In this document: positions 1-9,421 of the stretch, piece by piece
Layout of the letters: each line of letters begins with the position of its first letter
Numbering within the stretch: position 1 is the first letter of the stretch
NCBI GenBank assembly: GCA_016490735.1
Contig: JAEMWC010000377.1
Span: forward strand, 368,501 to 432,500
Source of the DNA: Pachyseris speciosa
Taxonomy: Eukaryota > Cnidaria > Anthozoa > Scleractinia > Pachyseridae
Direction: 5' to 3'
DNA length: 64,000 nucleotides
Position numbers and translations under genes: made by a program
Notes under the pieces: generated by a model
Database searches by the model: none
Seen by the model: only the letters and a program-made list of their open reading frames with translations
Told to the model about the DNA's origin: nothing

Positions 1-281
1 ATGACTATATGGATTCATTCGACAAGTTTAATGAAAGGCTAGCATCAAAAGAAGAGTTTTACAGCATATTGAACAATGAGCATATTTCAGACGAAGATTA
101 TCAACATGCTCAAAACGTTTGGAATACATTCAAAATAAAAAACTATGGGTGAATATCATGATTTGTACCTTAAATCTGACATCCTGCTTCTAGCTGATGT
201 ATTCGAAAACTTCCGAAAAAACTTGTCTTGAATACTACAAGTTAGACCCTTGTCATTATTTCACATCTCCTGGATTATCTT
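1..281 (+). pseudogene. Polinton DNA polymerase B, first fragment
   Basis: The sequence begins inside a protein-primed family B DNA polymerase (DNA_pol_B_2 type), the replicase of Polinton/Maverick elements. The readable part has the [16 protein letters not shown] stretch that belongs to the exonuclease domain, followed by YKLDP and the TSPGL motif. There is a frame slip near 215-230, where an extra A lies in an AAAAA run. The gene is cut at 281 by a LINE and resumes at 4634. The 5' part and the left end of the element are outside the window. Confidence 0.85.
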
Positions 282-510
282 ATTTTTATTTATTTATTTA
301 TTTTTATTTGCCACACTAATTACAAAAATATAGGAAAAGAAGAGAAAAAAAAATAAGTGGCGAGGAGACCTAACAGAAACTATAGGAGCTTATGAGAGGT
401 TAGGCCTCCTCGAACTATGAGCTAGAGCTGTTTCACATCAGTTGAAGAAAAGAAGGCGAAAAGTCGAAGATGGAAAGATTTATAAACTGTTTTCATACTT
501 ACTCAATAAT

Positions 511-2430
511 TTAATCTTCAGTTTTTTTCTTAAAAGAGGAGAGGGATTGAGAGTTGATGATCTTGTTGTCAAGTGAATTAAAAAACTTAGGCCCTTGAAA
601 AAAGGGCGAGAACTTTTTCGTGTTTGTACGACAATACGGTAGACGGTAGGCCTGGGAATTTCTTGTATTGTAAGAGTGGAATTGATTGCTTTGAGAGAAA
701 TTGTTATTAAACTTTGGAGGTAAGAATGAATTTTTGCAAGAATACATAAATTGGCCCAGTTGAAGCAAATGGATATCATTAAATTTTAGTATACCGTGGT
801 CCTTAAAGATGGGGTCAGTATGAGCATTAAAATGTGATTTATTAATAATTCTAATAATGCGCTTTTGCAGGATAACAAGGCGGCGGAGATTAGTTTTATA
901 GGTCGAAGCCCAAACGATATTGCAGTAGTAAAAATAAGGATAAATTAAGGAATAGTAGAGCATACGTAAAGACGATTTAGGAAGAAAGAAGCTGCATCTA
1001 GATATTATACCGACTGACTTCGCAACTTTACTTGCAACGTGAGATATTTCCGACTTCCAATTTAGGTTTTCATCCAAAATTACGCCTAGAAAATTTGTCT
1101 CCTTTACTTTAACAATATTTTGATTATCTATACTTATTTGAATATTACAAATTGAACGCTTTTGTCTTGGTTTAAAGACCATAAATTTAGTCTTTTTAAG
1201 ATTTAGAGAAAGCTTGTTTGCTTTAAACCAGATTGACAGTTTGTCCATCTCCAAGTTTAACATATCTGAGAGATAGTTCAGATCTTTATGTGACATGAAT
1301 ACATTGGTATCGTCAGCGAACAATATCAGATTTAATAGATTAGAAGCATTGTTGATGTCGTTAATGTACAGTAAGAAAAATAGTGGTCCGAGGATGGAAC
1401 CCTGAGGGACCCCACAAGAGATTTCATTTCTTAACGAACGGTGGCCATTATATTCAACATATTGCTTTCTGTTTGAAAAGTAACTTCTTATCCAGTCCAG
1501 CGCTAAGCCACGAATACCGTAATGTTCGAGTTTATCAAAAAGGATGATATGATTTACAGTGTCAAAGGCTTTTGAGAGGTCAAGAAAAATACCTACGGAA
1601 AATTCACCTCGGTCAAAGGCAGTGGAGATCTTATCATGCAAGTCGATTAGCGCGAGTGCAGTGGAATGATTTTTCCTGAAGCCGTATTGGTTACTACAGA
1701 GGATGTTGAAGTTCATCAGATATTGCATTAAACGATTGTAGATAACTCTTTCAAAGAATTTTGAAAAGCTGGGAAGCACCGAGATAGGTCGGTAGTTGGT
1801 GAAAAGCGACTGATCATCAGATTTAAAAATAGGTATCACGCGAGCGATTTTCATTTCATCGGGAACAATACCATGCTGGATTGACAAGTTTATGATATGG
1901 GTGAGTGGTTCAGAAACAAGTAGAATGGACTCCTTAATGACTGTCATTGGAATCTGGTCGTAGCCAGCTGCTTTGCCTGGAAGAAAAGTTTTCGCAATCT
2001 CAGTGATCTCATCTTGAGTTGTAGGGTTGAAGAATATTGACTGTGTAAAGGAACCATTAAGAAAACAACGCTGTGAAGCTGACGACTGTATACCCCTTGC
2101 TAAATTAGGACCGATGCTTGAAAAATAACTACAAAACTTGTTGGCAATTTCGACAGGATCAGTAACTTCACGATTATCAGCTTTAAATGTTGAGCATCTA
2201 TTGGAATTTCTTTTGCTTCTGTTTAGGATTTCATTTAAAACTTTCCAAGTAGCACGAGTATTAGATTGAACGTTATTCAATTTCTCCTCGTAGTATAGAC
2301 GTTTTGCTGTCCGCAGAGAATGATTTAATTTGTTTTTATAACTTGTAAACTGATTGACGATCCATTGTTGGATTTCGCAGATATTTTTTATAAAGCCTAT
2401 TTTTCTTCCTAATACACTTGATAAGCGCAT
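511..2430 (-). pseudogene. LINE reverse transcriptase (ORF2 C-terminal part)
   Basis: Reverse transcriptase of LINE copy 1, about 640 residues. Visible RT blocks are NYRPISVLPSFSK, the FLDLSKAFDTVNH catalytic aspartate block, GVPQGSILGPLFFLLYIND and the FADDTN catalytic box, followed by the thumb region and a C-terminal tail. It would copy the element RNA at a nicked target. It is separated from the endonuclease part (2518-3615) by a frameshift around 2430-2520, so ORF2 is not continuous. Confidence 0.9.
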
Positions 2431-2517
2431 TGGATAGCCACGGTTTATTTAAACGGCACTGTTTTCTAGTTAATTTTTTTACAGGGAAGCACACATTATA
2501 ACTTTCAGAATACTTCT

Positions 2518-3615
2518 TTATAAAGCTATTATACGCGTTTTTGGGGTCATGATAACCATCAAGGAGGACCAGGTAATTTGTTTTAGCGTTTCGAGAAAAC
2601 TCGCTAAGTTTTCTTTATTATTGTCTCGAATGACCACTGGGTCATGAGCGTGGCTGTTGGAAGAGTCATTATTTGAATGAATCGAAAAAACAGGTAAGTG
2701 ATCAGAGATATCAGTAATCAATAAACCACTTCTCGAGTGATCAAAAAATGTGTTTGCGAAAATGTTATCTAGCAATGTTGCGGTGTGAGAAGTTATTCGG
2801 GTGGGACGTGTTATCATGGGAAAAAACATATACGAGTGCAATCCATCAAGGAATTCGCCAGTGTTTTGGTGATGTTGAAAGTTAATTAAATTCAAATTGA
2901 AATCACCCATAATAAAACATATTTTGTTCTCTCTAGAGATTTTCGCTAACAAATCATTGTGTTTTGACACAAAGTCACCAACTCTCTGGTTAGGTGGCCT
3001 GTAAATAACACCACCGATAATATTTTTCCCATGGGGTCTTGATATTTCAATAAACAAAGATTCTGCAACATCAATATCGTCAAAACTCAAGTCAGCGCGA
3101 ATTTTAAAATCGAGATTGTCAGAAATATATAAGCCAACACCACCACCAGTTCTATTTGGGCGATGTTTGTGAATAAAATTGAAACCATCTATGTCTACTG
3201 AATGGGAATAATCATTTAGCCAAGTCTCAGAAACGCCAATTAAAGAGAACTTAATATTCAAGCATGTCAAAAGAATAGAAAGGCTGTTTAGATTACGTTG
3301 AAGACTACGAATATTTAGGTGTAGAAGCGAAAAATCTTCATCACATAAATTATCATTTCTCAACATTTCGTTAAATTTATCTTCAATGTAGTAATCACAA
3401 TGGACGTCGTCTGTGCAGAAATTAACATCAGGATCTATATCGTCAGAACGAGTTAGGGAAAGATTGTGACTTGAAAATAAAGGATCGGAATTTAGGCTGG
3501 AAAGTGTGTCGGGATCATAACGGACCGGGCCATGTTGAAGTTCGTAAATTGCAAGGTTAAAACTATAATCGTCTAAAGCATTAAAAGGTAAAGTGTGATC
3601 AGGAATCGAAGCCAT
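2518..3615 (-). pseudogene. LINE APE-type endonuclease (ORF2 N-terminal part)
   Basis: The ORF starts with ATG at 3615 and covers the exonuclease-endonuclease-phosphatase domain: LHLNIRSL with the first catalytic Asn, VSETWL with the Glu, GGGVGLYI, YRPPN, the GDFNLNL metal site, and the DISDHLP Asp-His pair. It would nick target DNA. The C-terminus runs into a shifted frame, and the true continuation is the reverse transcriptase downstream. Confidence 0.88.
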
Positions 3616-3690
3616 GGCTAATAAATAATAAACATATAAATACGTACTATAAATATTATAGAAAGCTAAAGCACAAAACTACACAGCTAC

Positions 3691-4485
3691 TTAACTGGGA
3701 CGCTCAATTCTGTCTTTAATAACCAGCCGGTCTAAAACGAAATAGGCTATTTTCCCGTTTCTTCTCGCTTCTTCAAACTTAGGACGCTGCTCTTCCCTCT
3801 TGTCAAGGGTTTCTTGTGCCAGGTCTTCATTAACAAAAATTCCAGGGGGCTTGATTCTCCTTGCACTTCTGATGATCTGTTCTTTTTGCTTCCAATCGCG
3901 GAGGCGACAAACGAAGGTCCTTGGACGTCTTACGGAGCCAGTTGTAGCATTTGCTCTTCTGCCGACTCGATGAGCCCGCTCGATATCCGGTTCTTCATCG
4001 AGGTTAAGCTTCTCTTTGAGTATCTCCTTTACTTTGGTTTCGGTGTTGTCCCAAGTTTCTGCTTCTTCTTCTCGAATGCCGTCTATTCGAATATTACTCC
4101 TTCTACTTTGGTTCTCCAGATATTCGATCTTATCAGTGTGGTAATCGAGGGAACCACACATCTTTTCAATCTCTTCTTCGACCTCATGCAGTCGGGATGA
4201 GCATGGTTTCAAGTCCTTGATATCTTTCTGGGAGAACTCGAGGCTCACCTTCAAGTCACTAGTATCTTTCTCGTAAATATCTAGTCTAGCTTTGATTTCT
4301 GCGACTTGGCCGATGACGGAATCTAGCCGTGCGTTTACGTTGGCCAACAGTGAGTCGAATAAATTCTTAAACATTCTTTCTTGCACTTTCAACAACTCCC
4401 TCAGTGTCGCCATTGTGACAAGTTCAGATCCCGCGGAATCAGCTCCTTGAGTGCCAGCAGCCTTCGTGGTGCGAGTTTCAGGCAT
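3691..4485 (-). CDS. LINE ORF1 protein (coiled coil plus RRM-like, L1-ORF1p type)
   Basis: About 264 residues from the ATG at 4485. The N-terminus is low complexity. It is followed by a heptad-like coiled coil (roughly residues 40-130), then a SRRSNIRIDGI strand and the IERAHRVG and RTFVCRLRDWKQKE segments of the Transposase_22/L1 ORF1 RNA-binding domain. The C-terminal segment contains AYFVLDRLVIKD. It is expected to coat the element RNA as a trimer. The frame is intact. A homologous protein is at 15677-16447. Confidence 0.85.
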   Translation of the reverse strand: MPETRTTKAAGTQGADSAGSELVTMATLRELLKVQERMFKNLFDSLLANVNARLDSVIGQVAEIKARLDIYEKDTSDLKVSLEFSQKDIKDLKPCSSRLHEVEEEIEKMCGSLDYHTDKIEYLENQSRRSNIRIDGIREEEAETWDNTETKVKEILKEKLNLDEEPDIERAHRVGRRANATTGSVRRPRTFVCRLRDWKQKEQIIRSARRIKPPGIFVNEDLAQETLDKREEQRPKFEEARRNGKIAYFVLDRLVIKDRIERPS

Positions 4486-4633
4486 AGTTAATTTAGTTAG
4501 AGTCGTAAATGGCAAATAGCGATAACAAAAATTGAGTGTAAAACAAGATTCACTAAGAAATTAATGCAATTATCGCGGAGTAAAGAAAGTACGACCGTAC
4601 GCCACTCTTCGCTTCACTCTTCGCTTCCATCTT

Positions 4634-5074
4634 GGGATGCTATGTTAAAAATGACTAATATAAAACTGGAATTGATGACTGATATTAATATGTTTCAGTT
4701 TATTGAAAAAGGTATGCGTGGCGGAATCAGTTATATTGCCAATCGATATGGAAAAGCAAACAATAAGTACATGAAAGAGCATGATGAGAAGGCGCCCTCA
4801 AAATACATCATGTATCTGGATGCTAATAATTTGTATGGTTGGGCCATGTCACAGTTTCTTCCAACGGGAGGCTTTAGATGGTTGACTGATAAAAAAATTG
4901 ATAAAATAGACTTGGCTAAGTACAAGGAAGATAGCAACAAGGGTTTCATACTTGAAGTTGATCTTGAATATAATAAAGAATTACACGATCTTCATAATGA
5001 TTACCCACTTGGGCCTGAAAAGATTAAATTAACTGAAAGCATGCTATCTGACTATTGTAAAAAAAAAAAGCAGA
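4634..5074 (+). pseudogene. Polinton DNA polymerase B, middle fragment
   Basis: This continues polB after LINE copy 1. It has the GMRGGIS motif and the palm motif A region, YLDANNLYGWAM, with the first catalytic Asp. A run of 11 A around 5059-5069 shifts the frame just before the next insertion at 5092. The protein-primed polymerase insertions (TPR1/TPR2) normally lie in this part of the family. Confidence 0.9.
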
Positions 5075-5091
5075 CAAATACAATATATCAA

Positions 5092-5551
5092 GGATACTTC
5101 ACAAATTAATGTGATCAAGTAAGCTGAAGCCACTCAAAAGGCACTAAGGCCACAAGGTAGCGGGCATTACCCCTAAAACAAACAACAGAAATTTGTATGC
5201 AAAGATCTACATAATTATTGCAAATGGCCTGGGCAACATATTAAAGTACTATGACATGCAGAGAATAATTATATCCATCCCACAAGCTTTACATTTTCAT
5301 TGCTTGTTTTATTGATATGTGGGTACTTTAGCCTGAGCATTAGCTATGCCATGCTGATGAGGCCTAACAAGGCCGAAACAGCTGTTCATGGCTGCTAATG
5401 CTTGGGCTCAAACTTTGCTTTGGTATATTTAAGGGGTAATGCCCGCTACCTTGTGGCCTTAGTGCCTTTTGAGTGGCTTCAGCTTACTTGATCACATTAA
5501 TTTGTGAAGTATCCTTGTCACTCCAGCCACATCCCACAAGCTTTACATTTT
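5092..5551. mobile_element. Hammerhead-bearing retroelement fragment (Penelope-like tail) inserted in polB
   Basis: A 460-bp insert flanked by the 17-base direct repeat caaatacaatatatcaa (5075-5091 and 5552-5568), a target duplication of retrotransposon size. Its first 82 bases are the reverse complement of 5433-5516, so the insert carries an inverted partial copy of its own tail. The word ccacaagctttacatttt appears internally near 5280 and again at the 3' end. This resembles the tandem, partly inverted pseudo-LTR arrangement of Penelope-like elements. A hammerhead ribozyme lies at 5337-5401. No protein is encoded. Confidence 0.75.
5337..5401 (+). ncRNA. Hammerhead ribozyme, type I topology
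   Basis: The core boxes are CTGATGA at 5354-5360 and GAAA at 5375-5378. Between them is stem II, a GGCC/GGCC hairpin with a six-base TAACAA loop (5361-5374). Stem III is a very short ACAGCTGT hairpin. The predicted cleavage is after C5387 in the context GTTC. Stem I is formed by GCATTAGC and GCCATG pairing exactly with CATGGC and GCTAATGC. This layout, with minimal stem III, is the kind described in Penelope-like elements and related retroposons. Activity is not shown. Confidence 0.8.
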
Positions 5552-5568
5552 CAAATACAATATATCAA

Positions 5569-6562
5569 CTGGTTTAGTTCATAAACTCATTCCAACACTG
5601 AACAACAAAGAGAAGTATGTACTTCATTATAGAAACCTACAACTATATACAGATCTTGGATTGAAAGTTACAAAAGCTCATAGAGTATTAGAATTCAATC
5701 AGTCTCCTTGGTTGAAACAATATATTGATTTCAATACAGTAAAAAGAACTAATGCTAAAAATGCTTTTGAGAAAGACTTCTTCAAACTAATGAACAACAG
5801 TGTATTCGGAAAAACGATGGAAAACTTGAGAAAGAGAGTTGATGTTAAATTGGTTACTGATGAAAAAAAATTGTTGAAAATGACATCTAAACCAACATTT
5901 GTCAGCAGTAAGATATTCAATGAAAATCTTTTGGCGGTGCATAAGATTAAAGAAACACTTTTCCCCAACAGGCCGGCATATGTGGGAATGTGTATCTTGG
6001 ATTTAAGCAAAACGCTGATGTATGATTTTCATTACAACTACATCAAAAATAAGTATGGAGATAAAGCTAAATTATTATTCACAGACACGAATAGCTTAAC
6101 TTATGAAATCGAAGCTGATGATGTTTACCAAGATTTTTGGAAAGACAGAAACATGTATGACAACAGCGACTATCCCGAAAACAATCAGTTCTTCGATAAA
6201 ACCAACAAAAAAGTGATTGGTGAATTCAAGGATGAGGCTACTGGTATTCCAATCATAGAATTCATTGGTTTAAGATCTAAGATGTACAGCTATACAAAAG
6301 ATAACCTGAAAGTGGTAAAACTGCTAAGGGTATCAAAAAAATTGTTATAAAAAATGATATTCAACATGAAAATTACAAACAAACGCTGTTTGAGAATAAA
6401 CAGTTGTATCATAGAATGAAAACCATAAGGAGTCAAAGCCATCAGTTGGGATCTTATGAAATTAATAAAGTTTCACTCAGCTGTTTTGATGACAAAAGAT
6501 ATATTCTAAAAAATGGCATAGATAGTTTGGCTTATGGACATTATAATAGCCGGAAACAATAA
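5569..6562 (+). pseudogene. Polinton DNA polymerase B, C-terminal fragment
   Basis: The last third of polB, ending at TAA 6560-6562. It has the motif B region, FKLMNNSVFGKTMEN, and motif C as LLFTDTNSLTYEI. Motif C in this family is normally DTDS, and here the second catalytic aspartate is Asn (codon aat). The C-terminal GEFKDE and IGLRSKMYSY segments are typical. A frame break lies near 6310-6325. The gene converges on the minus-strand BRO/nuclease gene. Confidence 0.92.
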
Positions 6563-6631
6563 ATAGTTTTGGCTACCAAATAGCAAAATAGTGTATGAGA
6601 ACACTAACCTCTTTATTATATATAGGTTAGA

Positions 6632-7401
6632 TTATTTTCCTCTACGTGATAAATATAATTTGCTTTCTTCCATATGTTTGGTTATTTCGTAAATTAAATC
6701 TTCAAAACAATTGCTCATGATGTATTTACACTTGTTTTTTTCATATAACTGCTTCATATTTGTTTGTTTATCCGACACTTGGTACACACCTGTTGGACTT
6801 TTAAATTCAAGACACAAAGCATTGTATTTTCTAGTTGGGTTCATCAACATCAAATCATATTGTCCAGCCATATATCCTTTGTTATAACTTTTGATTCTCA
6901 TATTCGAGCTTATTTGATTTTCACCAAGACCAGCAATCATTAAAGCATCTTCATATTTTTTTCTGATAAATGATACAATCTTGTAGTGTAAATCGTTTTC
7001 ATTTTCAATCAATAGCATATTATTGTTTCTGTCGTTGAACTGCTTGTAATATCCTTGCTTTCTGATTGATGGTAATACTTTTGATGTAACCCAATGTTTA
7101 AATTTTTCAGCTTCTTGTTTTTTGGATGATAATAAAAGTGAATAAAATCCTGATTCGTTTATGAAGAAACATTTGAAAGTTTTTTCAACCGTCTCAGCAC
7201 GAGGGACCGTTTTGGTCCCCCGTGAATCAGTGGCCTCAGCACGAGGGACCGTTTTGGTCCCCCGTGAATTTGTGATTACTTTGAGTTCTCTCAAGATTTT
7301 ATCATCAGATACAACATGATTTCTTTTCTATCATCAAGATAACAATCTATTGATACATCTAATTCTTTATTACTATAGGAATATTTTTGCATACACATCA
7401 T
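6632..7401 (-). pseudogene. BRO-N domain protein with C-terminal nuclease-like domain
   Basis: The likely ATG is at 7401, directly behind a TCTAA...TATATG promoter motif. The first residues read as the start of a BRO-N/KilA-type DNA-binding domain. After a frame break near 7310, the main ORF continues to 6632 with HWVTSKVLPSIRKQGYY, the typical end of BRO-N. The C-terminal half has GQYDLMLMNP and NALCLEFKSPTG, an Asp...Glu-x-Lys arrangement like PD-(D/E)XK or VRR-NUC nucleases. Such BRO proteins occur in DNA viruses and Polintons. Two 42-base in-frame repeats interrupt the N-terminal half. The role is inferred. Confidence 0.6.
7193..7276. repeat. Two in-frame 42-bp repeats with internal palindrome
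   Basis: Two nearly identical 42-base units start at 7193 and 7235. Each contains the palindromic gggaccgttttggtccc, which could fold as a hairpin. Both lie inside the BRO-N gene and keep its frame (14 codons each). They are far more GC-rich than the surrounding gene. Confidence 0.8.
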
Positions 7402-7415
7402 ATATTATATATAAG

Positions 7416-7420
7416 TTAGA
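7416..7420 (-). promoter_or_regulatory. TCTAA promoter-like motif of BRO/nuclease gene
   Basis: TCTAA on the minus strand, 14 bases before the ATG at 7401, with an A/T-only spacer that ends in TATATG. It is one of the recurrent motifs of this element. Confidence 0.5.
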
Positions 7421-7441
7421 TAATTTTTTTCACATATCTTT

Positions 7442-8113
7442 TCAATCTCTGAATGGGATCCAACTATTGACATCATCACTATCTCCCTTCCACTTTACTA
7501 AAGCTTTTTTCTTCTTGTAATCTCTTCGAATGACTTTATCAATACGGAAAACATTTTGTTTGGCTTTTAATAATTCAGGTTCATAAAAACTACCTTCAAT
7601 ATCTTCACCTCTAAGATCTTTTAGTTTGTATGTGATTGGATTAGTGTATTGGATCTTATCTATTATGAATAATTCTTCAGTCCAGTTTGGAGTGTAACCT
7701 TTATCAAAAGTCTTTCTTTTGTATTTACTAATTCGAACTTTGTCACCAACTTTAAATTTTGGTTTATGTTGTAATGTTTCCATTTCACCGTATAAATTAA
7801 AATACACTATTCCTTCATTCTTTTTCTTTGAAGCCTCTGTGGGTGTCATCTTTGTACTTGAATGTTTTGTAATGTTGTACTGTTTTAATATTTTAGGTAA
7901 TATGTCTATGTACTGTGTGTTGCCTTGGACAGTGAACTGCTTCCACATCTTGGACTTCATTGTTCTATTCCATCTTTCAACCACTGAGGACTCTTCTTCA
8001 TTCTCGGTTGAGTACATATGTATCTCATTTTTCTCTAGCAAGTCCTTCAAGTGTTTGTTATAAAACTCTTTACCTTTATCAACCCATAAATATTGTGGTT
8101 TTCTATCCCTGAA
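7442..8113 (-). pseudogene. Polinton integrase, C-terminal half
   Basis: A retrovirus-like DDE integrase (rve superfamily). This half has WVDKGKEFYN with the second catalytic Asp, ENEEESSVVERWNRTMK with the catalytic Glu, the HSSTKMTPTEA segment, the KFKVGDKVRI SH3-like part and a C-terminal chromodomain (ALVKWKG...NSWIPF). It would insert the element into host DNA. It is cut at FRD by the MULE at 8114, and the N-terminal half lies at 19551-19859. The nine bases at the break occur on both sides as the target duplication. Confidence 0.93.
8105..8113. repeat. Left target-site duplication of MULE
   Basis: atccctgaa here matches atctctgaa at 19542-19550 at eight of nine positions. Nine-base duplications are the hallmark of Mutator-like (MULE) transposition. 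Confidence 0.85.
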
Positions 8114-8171
8114 GGGTCGGTACAAAACGTGGACCCCCTTCTGGACCCCCTTCTGGACCCCCTTCTGGACA
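8114..8171. repeat. Left terminal inverted repeat with three 12-bp subterminal units
   Basis: The first 20 bases match the right end in inverted orientation. They are followed by about three tandem copies of ggacccccttct. The right end has about eleven such units, so the arms are unequal in length. Confidence 0.9.
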
Positions 8172-9421
8172 GCCCCCCCCCACCCCTCCCCTCCTCGTCC
8201 ATATAAGCAAACTTTTATTACCCGGTACAGTGCAGTGCGCTACAGCTTGCGAGATCTTCAACTTATCTTCATTTTTTTGCTCAAACATCTGCCTGAATCG
8301 TATATCGAGTGTTAAAAATGGTATCATTAATGATAATTCTTTAGTGTGTCATTTCTTTGTGCACCTACCTGGATACAAGTTTCAAACCTTTCGGTCTATC
8401 CCGCTATCCGCCATTTTGATTACATCATTGTATGCTTTCGTCTACTACCGCTGACCAAAAATATCGTGAACATCCACACACGTCTTCAGAGTTGAAGGTA
8501 AGTAAAAGAATTTTTCTTATTTCGCATCAGTGCAATCTCCACATTTCTGAGTTCATCGCTACACAATCGTGACATTATCCTTTCAAAGAACACCAAAGAG
8601 ATTTTGCATAAGGCATATTTTTCGCGTTTTGCACGATTAACATCACGATATTAAAATCACAATCTCTAGTCATAGCGCTTACCTAAGATTTGAAGAAGAT
8701 ATTGCCACCGCCGTTGTTTTTCAATAGTCTTTTATGCTAAACATGAAGAATGTCATTAAATTTCATTTGTGAATTTTGTAAGGGATAAAAGGTGAACAGA
8801 GGGAAGGCAGTTAATGCAAAAACATTTTCTTTTGTCTCGGCAACAACTATGGCCGCTGGTCACGCGACTGAAAACACTCTATCTGCTGGTAATCAAAACA
8901 ATTTAATATTCAAATTAACAACAACTTGTTTTAATTATTTCTAAAAACATCATAACAACAACTTCTTTTAATTATTTCTAAAAACATCATATAGACGTTA
9001 TTCATAAATGGCTGCCAATTCATTATTCTTTTGTCGTTGTGCAAATTAGGCTACCAAACCTCGTTACCATGTACTAAATTAAAAAGAATTCTTGCACTAA
9101 TATGAGGCTTGGTAAGCTAATTAGCACAATAACAAAGGAAAAATAAAACAGCTGCCATTTATGAATAAGGTCTATAAAGAGAGTTTTTTGCTTGTAAAGG
9201 GCTATCAACGTGGTTTACAGTGTTTTTAAAGTATTTCATACCAACATTCATGTGGATTTTTTCTTCAACACAACATTACTAAATTAGTTTAGTATTGTTA
9301 AACATAACATGTATTTTTGGCATACTGTAGGATGTCTCTTTTCACATCCAGAAACAAAGTGCTGTGACCAAGTTCTCTTAATTTTCATATAACCGAGCTT
9401 TCAAAAACAGTTTTCTTCAAA
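8172..9421. other. Left non-coding region of MULE
   Basis: No convincing gene is visible. It contains a C-rich patch next to the terminal repeats, a direct duplication of about 36 bases around 8919-8990 (aacaacaactt...aaaacatcat twice) and a MITE at 8992-9174. It follows the 3' end of the transposase gene and may contain its 3' UTR. Confidence 0.5.
8992..9174. mobile_element. MITE with about 65-bp inverted arms (ttattcataaatggc family)
   Basis: The left arm begins tagacgttattcataaatgg. The right arm ends with the near complement, ccatttatgaataaggtcta. The arms pair imperfectly over about 65 bases, with no coding capacity. The element at 41295-41470 has related arms (ttattccaaaatggcggc), so both belong to one family or superfamily. 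Confidence 0.75.

Larger units (their letters stand above)
282..4628 (-). mobile_element. Nearly full-length non-LTR retrotransposon (LINE copy 1) inserted in polB
   Basis: A LINE in minus orientation with ORF1, an APE-type endonuclease and a reverse transcriptase. Its 3' end is at the left, in a TAAA-rich tail around 282-305. The polB frame reads straight across once the insert is ignored. The 5-base word atctt occurs on both sides (277-281 and 4629-4633) and is the likely target duplication. The protein order and the L1-like ORF1 fold fit a Jockey/CR1-type group, but the clade is not certain. The copy at 15540-19385 is a relative. Confidence 0.85.
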
